Origin: Sitta carolinensis
Lineage: Eukaryota; Chordata; Aves; Passeriformes; Sittidae
Length of the DNA stretch: 64,000 bases
Assembly: GCA_032173965.1 (NCBI GenBank)
Contig: JAVUNC010000004.1
Location: forward strand, 26,761,001 to 26,825,000
Reading direction: 5' to 3'
This document shows, piece after piece, positions 51,901 through 60,100 of this stretch; the stretch's first letter is position 1, and each line of letters begins with the position of its first letter. The position numbers and the translations under genes were made by a program. The notes under the pieces were generated by a model that saw nothing but the letters and a program-made list of their open reading frames with translations, ran no database searches and had not been told where the DNA came from.

Positions 51901-52061
51901 ACACGGCCTTGAAGAACACTCATTGATGTCGATTTCACAGTTGTGACCAAGAAAACCAGAAGGGCAACTGCAAACATATCCAGACTGGTTATACTGGCAT
52001 ATACCTCCATTCAGGCATGGCTGAGAGGCACAAGGATCACGAGGTTCCTCACAAAATGGAC
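4177..52061 (-). CDS. EYS: EYS (eyes shut homolog), partial: eight internal EGF exons
   Basis: EYS is a very large secreted protein with N-terminal EGF modules and C-terminal EGF/laminin G domains. It sits in the interphotoreceptor matrix and at the photoreceptor connecting cilium; loss in humans causes retinitis pigmentosa RP25 (established knowledge). Eight minus-strand exons join in frame: 52061-51868, 50019-49892, 44751-44637, 30753-30594, 20473-20369, 20100-19961, 12220-12054, 4430-4177. The 421 codons encode the end of one EGF, six complete EGFs, a 10-cysteine hybrid, two more complete EGFs and the start of another. The motifs [23 protein letters not shown] and [12 protein letters not shown] resemble the human N-terminal region in order (from memory, roughly residues 270-700). 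EGF linkers such as DINEC, DIDNC and VNEC suggest calcium binding in some modules. No start codon, signal peptide or stop lies in the window. CRB, Notch and FAT proteins are less likely because these irregular EGFs match EYS in order. Confidence 0.95.
5712..6311 (+). mobile_element. Solo LTR, avian ERVL-like family
   Basis: The sequence resembles a common bird LTR: GGCATAGAGTTAA near the 5' end, GGATATTC...ATGACATCATGC then a TATATAAAG promoter box near 5999, and CTTTATCTCAACCC and TTTTACCCTTCC near the 3' end, closing in TTAGACA. Boundaries are approximate and no clean target-site duplication was found. No internal retroviral sequence is attached. It is antisense to EYS. The family name is from memory and not verified. 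Confidence 0.8.
6912..6969. repeat. (ATT)n trinucleotide microsatellite
   Basis: There are about 19 units of ATT with two ACT interruptions. Uninterrupted ATT runs from about 6934. Such a repeat is likely to vary in length between individuals. Confidence 0.95.
12054..12220 (-). CDS. EYS: EYS internal exon 7 of window (second part of hybrid EGF, next EGF)
   Basis: The exon is 167 bp, phase 0 to phase 2. The acceptor is TTCTCATCTTCAG and the donor GTACTA is non-consensus at positions +4 to +6. It encodes ICANGGSC...[12 protein letters not shown], which lacks a normal first cysteine, then most of another EGF ([14 protein letters not shown]). The split arginine codon is completed by the next exon, giving [19 protein letters not shown] and CQHGATC fit the O-fucose consensus. 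Just 25 intron bases separate the exon from a long terminal repeat starting at 12246, so its branch point is either in those 25 bases or in the LTR. Confidence 0.92.
12246..13943 (+). mobile_element. LTR of endogenous retrovirus, interrupted by a second LTR
   Basis: It starts TGTATTGGGTTTGCATGG and ends TCAACCCACCACA, matching a high-copy avian LTR type that I know from passerine genomes (family name not assigned). The GC-rich middle (13221-13560) repeats CTGCAGCCC(A/G) and GGAGCAG-type units. An AATAAA signal is at 13766-13771. Without the inner insertion (12525-13217) it would be about 1.0 kb. The flanks TATGT/TACAT could be a diverged 5-bp target duplication. It lies antisense in EYS, 25 nt from the acceptor of the 12220-12054 exon. 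Confidence 0.85.
12525..13217 (+). mobile_element. Nested solo LTR inside the 12246-13943 LTR
   Basis: This 693-bp segment begins TGTAACACAG and ends TTGCAACA, so it has TGT...ACA ends. It interrupts the outer LTR exactly between GGGCAG and TGCTCCAGG. The flanking tetramers GAGC and GAGG read as a 4-bp target duplication with one change. CCAAT motifs lie near 12899 and 12939, and an AATAAA (in GAACAATAAATC) lies about 30 bp before the end, supporting plus-strand orientation. The family was not recognised. Confidence 0.75.
15216..15715 (+). mobile_element. Solo LTR, family shared with 32612-33142
   Basis: It has the layout U3, TATAAAAA box (15517-15524), AATAAA (15617-15622) and an end in CACAGAGACAGAGACA. 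It aligns along its length with 32612-33142, sharing for example TGTGGGA at the start, GGCAAAGATGGAGGAAAT and TCCCAAGGGCGG. Similarity continues some 14 bp past the proposed end, so the true boundary may be slightly further right. There is no perfect target duplication. It is antisense to EYS. Confidence 0.8.
17010..17490 (-). mobile_element. CR1 LINE 3' fragment
   Basis: Read on the minus strand it ends in the CR1 tail (CTGTGATTCTATG). On the plus strand the typical reversed features are CACCTCCAGGGATGGTG, CCTCTTGTCCTGTCAC and GGGGCCCAGAAC. It is truncated at its 5' end, as usual for CR1. Confidence 0.9.
17561..17698 (+). mobile_element. CR1 LINE 3' end
   Basis: TTGGGCTAGATGGCC, CCCTTCCAACCTGGAC and TTCTATGATTCTG at the end mark a CR1 3' terminus in plus orientation. 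It lies 70 bp from, and head to head with, the minus-strand CR1 at 17010-17490. Confidence 0.88.
18097..18113. repeat. A-run
   Basis: This is a run of 17 A. No target duplication or adjacent element end is evident. Confidence 0.9.
19961..20100 (-). CDS. EYS: EYS internal exon 6 of window (first part of hybrid EGF)
   Basis: The exon is 140 bp, phase 1 to phase 0. The acceptor is TTTGTGGTGCAG and the donor GTAGGA is rather weak. It closes one EGF (FEGERCE) and opens another ([12 protein letters not shown]). NIS and NYT are possible N-glycosylation sites. The module ends [10 protein letters not shown] without its own sixth cysteine. The frame runs straight into EICANGGSC of the next exon, forming a 10-cysteine hybrid. 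Human EYS shows a similar join in front of EICANG (from memory), which argues against a missing exon. Confidence 0.9.
20101..20368 (-). other. EYS: EYS short intron between window exons 5 and 6
   Basis: This 268-bp intron has a GTGAGC donor and a GTGGTGCAG acceptor. It is free of recognisable repeats and far smaller than the other introns in the window. Confidence 0.9.
20369..20473 (-). CDS. EYS: EYS internal exon 5 of window (single EGF)
   Basis: The exon is 105 bp, phase 1 to phase 1, so it could be skipped or duplicated without changing frame. The acceptor is CCCTATCTCAG and the donor GTGAGC. It encodes [19 protein letters not shown] and the rest of one EGF up to CPIG; the sixth cysteine of that EGF is in the next exon. 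CENGGTC fits the O-fucose consensus. Only 268 bp of intron separate it from the next exon, while the other introns here are about 1.8 to 14 kb. Confidence 0.93.
   Translation of the reverse strand, partial: ENSARCKLKIVVPIHAKMEEHVLSMKIILSVLAL
22258..22279. repeat. A-run
   Basis: This is a run of 22 A in the intron between window exons 4 and 5, with no recognisable retrogene or SINE beside it. Confidence 0.95.
23735..23910 (-). mobile_element. CR1 LINE 3' fragment, diverged
   Basis: Plus-strand reading shows the reversed CR1 pattern: AAGATCATTTAGTC, GCAGGGACATCT and CTTCCAGAGATGGGGCATC. The tail is poorly preserved. Confidence 0.75.
26311..26810 (+). mobile_element. CR1 LINE 3' fragment, about 500 bp
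   Basis: It contains typical CR1 3' UTR landmarks in plus orientation: GCAGTTTTGGGCACC, GAAGAGGCTGAGGGGAGACCT, CAGAGGGTGGCTGGGCACTGG and a terminal GTATATGCTATCATTCTG. The minus-strand open frame at 26306-26806 is its antisense and not a gene. Confidence 0.9.
29103..29181. repeat. Two A-runs (29103-29115 and 29155-29181)
   Basis: Runs of 13 and 27 A are separated by about 40 bp of AT-rich sequence. No element body was recognised upstream of them. Confidence 0.9.
30594..30753 (-). CDS. EYS: EYS internal exon 4 of window (long-loop EGF)
   Basis: The exon is 160 bp, phase 0 to phase 1. The acceptor is TATATCTAG and the donor GTAAGG. It closes one EGF ([12 protein letters not shown]) and then carries most of the next (NAC...[17 protein letters not shown]). 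That EGF has 14 residues between its third and fourth cysteines, longer than the usual 8-10. NCS is a possible but weak glycosylation site. Directly upstream in the intron the pyrimidine-rich stretch is formed by a TTTG-type repeat (plus strand 30762-30788). Confidence 0.92.
30762..30788. repeat. (AAAC)n short repeat next to the acceptor of EYS window exon 4
   Basis: The plus strand reads AACAAACACACAAACAAACA and continues. On the EYS (minus) strand this is a TTTG/GTTT repeat that supplies most of the T-rich tract from about 9 to 35 nt upstream of the exon. Confidence 0.85.
32612..33142 (+). mobile_element. Solo LTR, family shared with 15216-15715
   Basis: It has a TATAAAA box (32914-32920), AATAAA (33045-33050), a terminal CACAGAGACAGAGACA, and close alignment with the LTR at 15216. 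It carries GACGAAGACGAAGG just after the TCCCAAGGGCGGG block, which the other copy lacks. No internal retroviral region lies on either side. It is antisense to EYS. Confidence 0.8.
33292..33893 (-). mobile_element. CR1 LINE 3' fragment, old
   Basis: The reversed CR1 pattern is visible but worn: GACCTTTGAAGGTCA, TCTGGGCAACTTGTTGCAG, CAGCCTTTCCTCATATG and CTCACAGAGTACTCCA. It begins about 150 bp after the LTR at 32612-33142. The sequence beyond 33893, to about 34140, may belong to it but is not clear. Confidence 0.8.
35488..36110 (+). mobile_element. CR1 LINE fragment lacking its 3' end
   Basis: Landmarks in plus orientation are GCAGACGATACCAAGCTGAG, GCCCAGAAAGCCAACAG, GGTGAGATCCCACCTGGAGTG and GGGTTGTTCGGTCTGGA. 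It ends around GAAACTGAGAAGTTATA with no CR1 tail. Confidence 0.88.
36111..37250. other. Unclassified, less AT-rich intronic segment between two CR1 pieces
   Basis: The segment has long stretches of moderate GC. It carries ATTAATAAGG near 36895-36905 followed by a GTGTGAGTCC block, then near-repeats of AAGACCCA (36987 and 37017). This could be an old LTR with a little internal sequence, but no ends or target duplication could be fixed. The minus-strand open frame of 120 codons at 36883-37245 matches nothing I know. Confidence 0.35.
37251..37559 (+). mobile_element. CR1 LINE 3' end
   Basis: Plus-strand CR1 3' UTR with GGACTAAATGACCTTC, AACCCAAACCATTCTATG and a tail ending about 37559. It repeats a part of CR1 that is also seen near 36060-36105, so it is a separate copy from 35488-36110. 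Confidence 0.9.
37646..37665. repeat. (AATT)n run
   Basis: About five units of AATT lie just downstream of the CR1 3' end at 37559. Confidence 0.85.
39390..39900. other. Unclassified less AT-rich intronic patch
   Basis: This patch stands out from the AT-rich background. It contains a 103-codon plus-strand open frame (39394-39705) with no recognisable domain and no splice or promoter context. I think it is an old repeat, but I cannot name it. Confidence 0.3.
43496..44108 (+). mobile_element. CR1 LINE ORF2 fragment (reverse transcriptase part), inactive
   Basis: Translation pieces give [13 protein letters not shown] and [13 protein letters not shown], which are conserved blocks of the CR1 reverse transcriptase. 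The expected FADDTK-type catalytic block reads as FTGDTK and follows an in-frame stop, so the copy is dead. It carries no CR1 tail. Confidence 0.88.
44637..44751 (-). CDS. EYS: EYS internal exon 3 of window
   Basis: The exon is 115 bp, phase 2 to phase 0. The acceptor is GTATTTGCAG and the donor GTAAGT. It encodes [13 protein letters not shown], closing one EGF, then [18 protein letters not shown], opening the next. This is the best diagnostic stretch for EYS, because the [11 protein letters not shown] core also occurs in the human protein (recalled, not searched). The polypyrimidine tract is short, since the 15 bases before the AG include several purines. Confidence 0.93.
44752..49891 (-). 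other. EYS: EYS intron between window exons 2 and 3
   Basis: This 5140-bp intron is AT-rich. The only repeat I recognise is a short CR1 3' end at 48085-48214. No other feature is evident. Confidence 0.85.
48085..48214 (+). mobile_element. CR1 LINE 3' end, short
   Basis: TTTGAATAAGCAATTG, GGTTGGACCAGAAGATACTTC and TGTTCTATGAGTTTC fit a diverged CR1 3' terminus in plus orientation. Confidence 0.75.
49892..50019 (-). CDS. EYS: EYS internal exon 2 of window
   Basis: The exon is 128 bp, phase 0 to phase 2. The acceptor is CTCTTCTATAG and the donor GTAAGA. It completes the previous EGF (VACVCMP...GKFCE) and starts the next ([14 protein letters not shown]). The split arginine codon at its end is completed by the first base of the next exon. 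NNAT is a possible N-glycosylation site, and CLNNATC also fits the O-fucose pattern. The exon starts exactly where the preceding one stops in frame, which supports both boundaries. Confidence 0.92.
50020..51867 (-). other. EYS: EYS intron between window exons 1 and 2
   Basis: This 1848-bp intron contains a CR1 fragment (51425-51834) that ends 33 nt from the donor. The rest is unremarkable AT-rich sequence. Confidence 0.87.
51425..51834 (+). mobile_element. CR1 LINE fragment with internal deletion, next to an EYS donor
   Basis: It has CR1 ORF2 sequence (CAATATGGCTTCACGAAGGG) joined near 51660 to 3' UTR sequence (GCCCCATCCCTTGAAGTG). It closes with AATCATTCTATGATACGATG and TTCTATGATTCT. The tail ends 33 nt from the last base of the 51868-52061 exon. 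Confidence 0.88.
51868..52061 (-). CDS. EYS: EYS internal exon 1 of window (EGF end, EGF, start of cbEGF)
   Basis: The exon is 194 bp, entering in phase 1 and leaving in phase 0. The acceptor is a T-rich tract ending TTTTAG and the donor is GTAAGT. It begins with the last cysteine of an upstream EGF (GPFCEEP). It then encodes a full EGF (DPC...HNCE, fragment residues 11-42) and the first half of a calcium-binding type EGF (EIDINEC, CQNRGTC). CASQPC and CSSRPC fit the O-glucose consensus C-x-S-x-P-C, and CQNRGTC fits the O-fucose consensus. NQS is a possible N-glycosylation site. The previous exon must end in phase 1 and was not found between 52062 and 64000. Confidence 0.93.
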
Positions 52062-52530
52062 CTAAAAGAAGTAAATATAAAAAAATACAGAGATTTGGAG
52101 TGATGATTGACATGCTCTTTGATATTACTTTTTTACTATGTTGTGTTTCCCTATTATTTCTCTTTTTTTCTGTTTGTTGAGGGACTGAGAGATTTCTCTA
52201 CATTTTTTTACACTGTGAATCTCTAGTTACTGTCTGTGACATCTCTAAGTCATCACCATTTAAAAAGCAAAGAACTTAACATAGTTCCCTATGCTTTGTT
52301 TTAGTGAATTAACATGGTAGGAATCTTTGGGAGCCGCTAACCTAATTTGTAGCAAAGAAAGGATGTGATTGGAGCCATAGTCCTGTGAGATTCTGAACAG
52401 TCACTGAACATCTCACAGCATTTATTATTAATGGAAGCTGAATCCCATGGATTTCCAGAACAGGATGGTTCTTCTTATTCCTGTTTATAGATCCAGCCTG
52501 TACTGAACCTTCACGTGCTTTCAGTGAGCA

Positions 52531-52552
52531 AACACACATTCACACACACACA
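52531..52552. repeat. (CA)n short microsatellite
   Basis: The run reads ACACACATTCACACACACAC, with one TT interruption. Confidence 0.85.
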
Positions 52553-53710
52553 CTCTACAGTCCTGCTGGCCATGTGAATAAACATGAAGAACAGTGTATT
52601 TTCCCTCAGAAAAACATGAACAGCAGTCACGCAAGCATAAACAGCAATGACAGCTCAAATTTTTTCCTCATCTCTGGTTGGTTAGTATTGAAGTTCAACA
52701 ATGAACATACACACTCCTTCATTTTCTAAATATAAGGATAAACCCTCATTAGTGGATCCCTCAGCATAGATTTTAAATCTGTCTGATTTCCATACCCAGA
52801 TTCTGGACCTGTTGCTGACTTACTGGCTCAGGGCTTTTGAGTCGTTCCAGATCTGGATATCATTCTGATTTCTGGCTAGTCTAGTTTAAAGATCTGTCAC
52901 TCACTACTAGCAGAGGTGTTAATACAGAAGCAGTAAAGAAAAGAGACTGTTACTCAGGCTCTGTTAACCTTGCAAGAAAATAATCTGCAAAATTGCCCAA
53001 AGTCACCCTCTTTAATTATTTGAAATTTCCATGTGTCTCACAAAATCCTCCCTTCGCCGTCTGTGAAATTCAGTCCTTGCCCATGGTGGTCTGCACTACA
53101 TTTGTCAGCCACTTATCCTGTTACTTGCTGAACCCAGCAGTTTCTCACATTATGTCCAGCAGCTTCCCATGTTCTCCTAAATTTTTGTAACCCCAAGCAG
53201 GAGCTAACTGATCTGTTTGTATACCTTAACATTTATGAACTGTCTAAATATTTTTAAAAATTGACTCTTTTTAATCCCATGACATAAAAGATAAAGAAGA
53301 ATTATAGCATCTAAGAATTTATTTCCATTTACTTCTGGAAAATTATGTATCAAATATGTTTTTACATACTTTTTCCTTCGGTGTTCTGATTCAAACCACC
53401 TCCCTAATACATACTTACAAAGTACAACACAAGAATTGTGCTTTAGCAATTTGCTGTAGCAATAATACAGCTTTGTAATAAATCCTTTCTGAAGTAGTAA
53501 TATGTATTGATCCAACATTTTGTTAGTCATTTGAATCCACTGATTTAAAAATAGACATTCATAAAAGAATAAATTATACTTTCCAAGAAGATGTATAATT
53601 TCAAAATGGTAAATAAAATACTTTTAACTCAAATTATAAACCGCAGGATAAACATAAATAACTAATTATAAACCATCTAATGGATAAGTATGTGAACCTC
53701 CAATAATGTA

Positions 53711-53743
53711 ATTTAATTTTAATTTAATTTAATTTAATGACTA
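53711..53743. repeat. (AATTT)n microsatellite
   Basis: About six units of AATTT with one longer T-run, in the intron upstream of window exon 1. Confidence 0.88.
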
Positions 53744-56700
53744 CTAGTTATCGAAAGCAACTGAAAATACTTACCAGAGGATTGAAATATCACACTCTGT
53801 CTCCATTATATACCAGAAGAGCTGATGTGACAGGGTCAAAACATTTTCCTGTTTTTCATTCAGTTCAGTAGAAACAGTTATTCTAATAAGGCAAAATGAA
53901 TTGGATCTATCTTTTATGACAGACTATTCACTTGTTTTTAACATTGGAGGATATTCAAAGTATCTTTCAAAAATTTTTTGCAATCTCTCATCACCATAGT
54001 AACCAAATTGCAGTACATTGCAAATTCCAGATGTTAAGACATGCTAATAAGGAAAGCTCAGGAGGCCATTCCCCAGAAAAAGGCCATTAATTGGTATTAG
54101 TGCATATATAAGAGAACATTTGCAACATGAAGTGGGGGAGATTGGTGAATTCTTTCTTATTAATCATTTTACTATCTAGCTGTCCTGTTCTACTTCAGTT
54201 CAACATTGCATCCCATCAGTACTCATAGATGAGGTTATATATCAAGGCTCACCCTATTTTTTCTCCATTATTAGTCACATTTGACAAGAATGGGTGCTTC
54301 TGTCCCATCCACATTAATAATCAGAAAAAGAAAATAAACAAAACAGTGACACCATTTGCTCTACCCAAAGGAAAGCCAGAAAGTGAAGCCTCATCAGTTG
54401 AATACAATGAGTTTTTCTTGCCATTGTTTCTATCCCTGAGTCCATTCAATACTCCATGTTTTTTGTGCTAACATTACTAAGCATTTCTTAACCTTTTGTT
54501 AAAAATGTGTGTCAATGGGATTATTAGAACAAGGAAAGACTAAATTAACAAAATAGGACTAAACATTGAAGGCCAAGTGGGGAAAACCAAATGAAAGAAG
54601 TGCTTTTGGTAATGTTATGCTCATTTCTAGCAAAACGAGGAAAACAGAATTATTCTACCAAAAAAAAAAAACCAAAAACAAAAACAGTGCAACGTTCTTT
54701 TAAGAGAAGACTAAAGTAGCTAGAAGAAGAATAAAGAAAAGCCTGAGACTGGATAAGGAAATATTGTCAATCACACCATGAGGAATATAGCAAGGAAAAC
54801 TACAATTTTCAAGGACGGCAGAAAAAAAAATATATTTAACTTATTACTTTTTTATCCCTGGCATTTCCTTGCAAAGGGAGCAAAAAAAATATATATATTT
54901 TTTTTTAATTTGTGAAAAAAATGTGCATTTAGTGGGAATTGGTAGCCAATTTCCTAACTAGGTAAAGGGGTATTAATTTCAATGAAGATACTGACTTATG
55001 GTCTAAAACATGAGTCACATCTACCAATGTCTTTTAGGAAGAAATCAGTCTTGAGCTGGAAATTTTCCTTAATCATTGACAAAAATTATGTCTTTGATAT
55101 TCCTCTACTTTATAATTCCTTGTATTCAGCATCTTATGTGAAAAGCAAGAGCAACATTCTTTCACCTGAACATCCATGCCTGATGATCTATACAAATCAG
55201 GTCAATACATAGAATTTTGAGATTTTATTCTATCATTCCCAAACCTGATGTCACACTCAATCTATTTGCTAAATAAGATTAAAAGATGACTCGATTGCAG
55301 TTCTTGGATGGGGAAAATATTAAGCATGAAATGGATCATTAATTCAGAGAGAAGTGAGTAAAAAAAGCAAATGACCGAAGAGAGAAGCAGAAAAATATAA
55401 TGTGAGAAAAACCTCACACATTTTTACAGAGACTTCTTTACCTGACTAACATGAAAGAATTGAATTCTAGAGTTGCTGATGTCTTCACATCAATGTGTTT
55501 TGAAAAATACTTATTTAACTGCATACGAGAAGACAATATAAAAAAAGGACATATGCAATATAATAAGATTTGGTCAGAAGAGGTGAGTAACTGGTGCTCT
55601 AAACTTGCAAATCTCTTTTTCTACTTTGACTTAAGATGTATACGAACCCTTTTAAAAGTTAGGCAAATTCAGAATTATTTCTAAATTATTTTTAAAAAAA
55701 TGTACACGTTTCGTCATTATCAGTGGCTCTTCTTGCAATATGTTTAAATAAATATTTAAATTCATATCCATGCTAACATTTACTGACCTCTTGAACGTTG
55801 TGGTTAGAAGCAAGGTAAAGAGGCAACAGGACAAAAATAGATCTTTATAATCCGATATCAAATTCAAGCCCCAGAAAGAGGACAATATTTAAGCAATGAA
55901 CAGTGCATCTGGGATCAGCACATCAGTCCAACAAGTTCATGTGTATTTGAAATGTTTGTATATCTTCTGAAGACCTGAGTCTTAAATTGAAAAAAATAAA
56001 ACATAAAAAATCCCAAGGCAGGGCATTTTTTTAAGTTAATTGTCTTAACTACTTAGATTTGATACATAGCCTTCTATTTTACTCTGATTTCAATAAAAAT
56101 ATAGTATAGGCATAGTATGTGCCCTAGATGCTGTGCATTTCTGTTGCAAATAATTTCAAAAGAAGCAATCTTTCCCTCAGTCAGATGCAAGAGACATTTG
56201 CTGAAAATACCGAAGTCCCATTAGTACTGGCTGATGAATGATCAGATACTCAAACCTTATTCAAATTCACAGGAAGATAAATGCAGAAGTCATGTTCTAA
56301 TGGAAGATGGCTGATTCCAGAAACTTCAGTGTGAAAAAAATTAGCTATCAGCTTGATTGAATACCCTGATTAAAGAGGAAATTCCAAGAAATTAAAAGTA
56401 TCATCAGAAGGACCAATTCACCTTGGTCTTTCAATATAATGAATTCTTGTTTGCTTTACTTCAATAAAATAAAAATTGTGGAAGATTAAAAATCAGGAAC
56501 AAATGAATAAAGATTATCTCATAGACCAATATGAAACCTAATGAATTTTAGTTTAAGAATCTGAACCTTATTTCCAGCATCCTCTGTTGTTTTTACACAT
56601 GAAATGAGTAACATCTTTCTCCAAACCAAAACCAATGACAGAAGAGCCCCAGCTATTCCTTGCTCAATTTAACTTTATCCCACCTAGTCCTCCTTTCTAT

Positions 56701-57128
56701 GGTTTCCCTGCCATGTTATAATGGTGACCATTTAAGGACAAAGGACATTCCTGACACCATTGCTAAACATCACCCAATTTTTAAGGTATCACACGATGAC
56801 ATTTTCATCAATATCTGAGGTTACTGATTAAAATAAGTAGTTTCTATTTTAATTGCAGTAATTCTGGACTTCACATTTATGCAAACATTTCTCTTCTCAT
56901 AAAGCAAAATATGTTAAGAATTATATTAGCATGCTTCACTTTATATGATGCAAGTACTCTCATTTCGCTGTTCCTCTAATGAAAAGTCGGTATTTTCTAG
57001 AGCAGTCAGACTCTAAGGGAGAGTAGACTGGTTCAGGAAATAGCATATGTTAGAGTCAATTATTTGTACTTTTCTCAGAATAGAACAATAATATTTCAGG
57101 GTTTGGATAAAAAAATGAAGTATTTAGT

Positions 57129-57162
57129 GGGAGAGAGATTTATTTGGGAGAGAGATTTATTT
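57129..57162. repeat. 17-bp tandem duplication
   Basis: GGGAGAGAGATTTATTT occurs twice in direct succession. It is probably a small replication-slippage event. Confidence 0.9.
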
Positions 57163-60100
57163 TCAGCATAAATGAAGCCAGTGACTGCCACTTGATGCAA
57201 TCAAGGACTAATATACTCAATAGGCAATAAACTGAATAAAGGCAGAGTATGAAGAAAATATGAAAATTGCTTAAACTATTGTTAATATTTTAATATGTTC
57301 AGTTTCTATCTAGAATTATAGAAACCCACACAATGTCCTTCTTATGCATGCCATTAATATTTATTATGCAACAGAACAACTAATTATTAAACAAACCTTT
57401 TAACCTGATGATCATCAAATTTCAGTTGATTCAGTTGTGAAAAAATTCCTATAATTCAATAATCCTTATCTTTTTAGCTCCTTTAACAGTTTATTAACAT
57501 TAGTTTAGTCCAGTCCATTTCTTGTTTTTACCTTCATAAGTTTTGTCAGATGTTCTTCCTTTTAAATGTAAAACTGAAAAGTGTTTTTAAAAATTTTCTC
57601 TGTAGAATGCTTTTATTTTTTCTGTTTAAACACTTCATTGAAACACAAGTTCTTGTCTTATATATCTGGACACTGAAACATATTAATTTTTCTATTACAG
57701 TACTAAAATCATTAATTTTTAAAAATTCTTTTAAATACATTATTTGCATCTTCATATACATTTCTAATCAAAACTGATGAATGATACCTTGTTTTTCATG
57801 TATATGAAGTTTCAGTAAAGTATGAATCAAAATGAAATCTAATTTAGACACTGTAAATTTTGGTCTTTCAGGGAGTAAAAATCTCCATGAAAGATTATAA
57901 GGGCTATAACCGAAATTTTAGACCAAATAGGCAGCATGAAAGCTCACTGATGTTCTTTATAGAAAAGCACCAATCAGCATACTTGAAAACAGACATTTTA
58001 GAAGTAAATGAATGAGAAGAACATTAGCTTCCATCAGAGAGAATCCTATTAGAGAAAAGTTACCGTACTGCTGGAAAAACTTATCAAGAGTCCTTATAAA
58101 CTTTTAGTTTTACCTTTTATCTTGGCTAACCACAGTGTTCAAAAAGTAGTGTAAGCTAGCAGAACTGGTCTGATCCTGAGCTGATGCCACCCTGGCATCT
58201 GCTAAGGCAGTGTGCATAGGCTCTCCTTGCCTCTGGAGGGCTGGTACTCCCTGAGGCAAGAGCAGGGCATCACCCTAGGTGTAAGAGATCATATACTACT
58301 CCTCCTCGCCTAAAACTACTTCCTAGTGCTTCTGTCTGTTGTAGAAAGGGGTGTTCAAAATGCTGCTAAATGCATCAGGATAATAGCTATAATGTTCAGG
58401 TTGACAATTGTGACTTTTGTCAACAACACCAGTACCTAGATTTAAAATGGTCTTTCTTATTGCAGCCAGCTGAGGCTGTTCACCACACAGAACAATATCT
58501 GAGTGTATCCATTAGCAATTAATTCACTTATATTTCATGGGTTTTACTACAGTAAAAATTATGTGATTTCTTTCCAAATATTTTTTGGAAAGGTGGTTTC
58601 AAAAATATAGTGATGAAACAGTGTTTTCTTTGAGGCAAGTTTCTTCAGAAAGTATTAATTCAATTCCTCAACAGCTCAACAAGTGATAAGACCTTGTCTA
58701 TACTCCAATTTAAAGCATATTCCTGATGGCTCACATACTTCTGTGAGAAGCTCAATACTTTTGAATTCTGAGGAATTACACCTCTTAGAGATAAGATGTC
58801 ACCTGGGATTCATGGACTTGCATTGTGCATGAGGTTTCGCAACAAGGTTTCTAAAGGTATGAATTGGAAACACACTTCTGATTAAAATCCTAAATGAAAA
58901 CATATCAAGTCAATATACTAAGCAGGAAAAACATTTTCTTCATTAAAATGAAAAAAACACATGTGATTCCAAACTAAAATAAGTTGAAAAATAACAAATT
59001 TAGAAAGTAGAATATAAATGTCAACATATTTTTTAAAAAATTATTAAGTCTGTGCTAACAGGTTTACTTTGCATAGTAATTTACTGAGTGCCTTCTTGAC
59101 ACACTTTTCTTTGGCAAAGTGATATAGGTTATATTACTTGTATTATTCTTTAATACTCTTTAATTAAAAAAAATATTCTTTTGAATAATTCATTTATTCA
59201 AAATTACATCCCTCCCATTTTTTGGGCAGTCATAATTGTGTTTATTTATGATTTATCTCAATGGAACCTCACATAATCTAATGTAAACCAGAAAAATCCT
59301 ATAAAACGTTGAACTGATCTAGATATAAGGCATCAATACATTCATTAAGTAGATTTATCAAATTCTTCATCTTTCTTTCTTTAGGAATGGAAGTCAGCAG
59401 AGGAAGAGTAGAATTTAGATATTTGGAGACCAAAAGCTTTAGGCTAATACCTATTGAGAGACAAAAAAAGAAACTGACCTGCAATTGAAAGTTCCATAAA
59501 ATCCTTTTAAAAGTCGGCTGTAACATTCCTGTACTATACAACTCAATATTCAGCAATCATGACTATGTCATAATAAATGTAAACTTTCAAGAATTCAAAA
59601 ACTATTCAGAGGCTTTTGCTGTTGTTGTTGATGATGATAATTGCTATTATCCATCCTTTTGGCAGTACTATTTTCAAGAATTCCTCTGACACTAGGATAA
59701 ATTAAAGATGCAATTATTTATATATTGATGGTGGGCAGTTGAGTTAGTTATGTGAATCCAGGAAGAAAAATTATAAATAAATCAGCCACCAGAAAGTCGT
59801 TATTCTATTTCTCTGGTAATATACTTTCTAGAATAGATGACAGGTGATTAACTTTCTCCTCTCTCCTCAGTGCTACCACAGCCAGCTGAGTGATGGCCAA
59901 AGATACATATGGGCTGAAAAATCATGTGGTTTTATAGGAATACTCAAACACTTTCCTCCATAACAAATTATGTAATGTATGGCTCAGTTTTTTCTCTTGT
60001 TTGCAGTCAAAACTGTGAGAAGACAAAGGAAAAAGCTTGTATAAACATGTGCCAAATCACTTACAACTTTGTATATCACCTCTAAATAAGCAATATACAG

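Noticed and set aside
53776..53860. Possible EYS exon next to the minus-strand GTAAGT near 53776
   Set aside because: Translation in the required phase gives no cysteine-containing EGF sequence.
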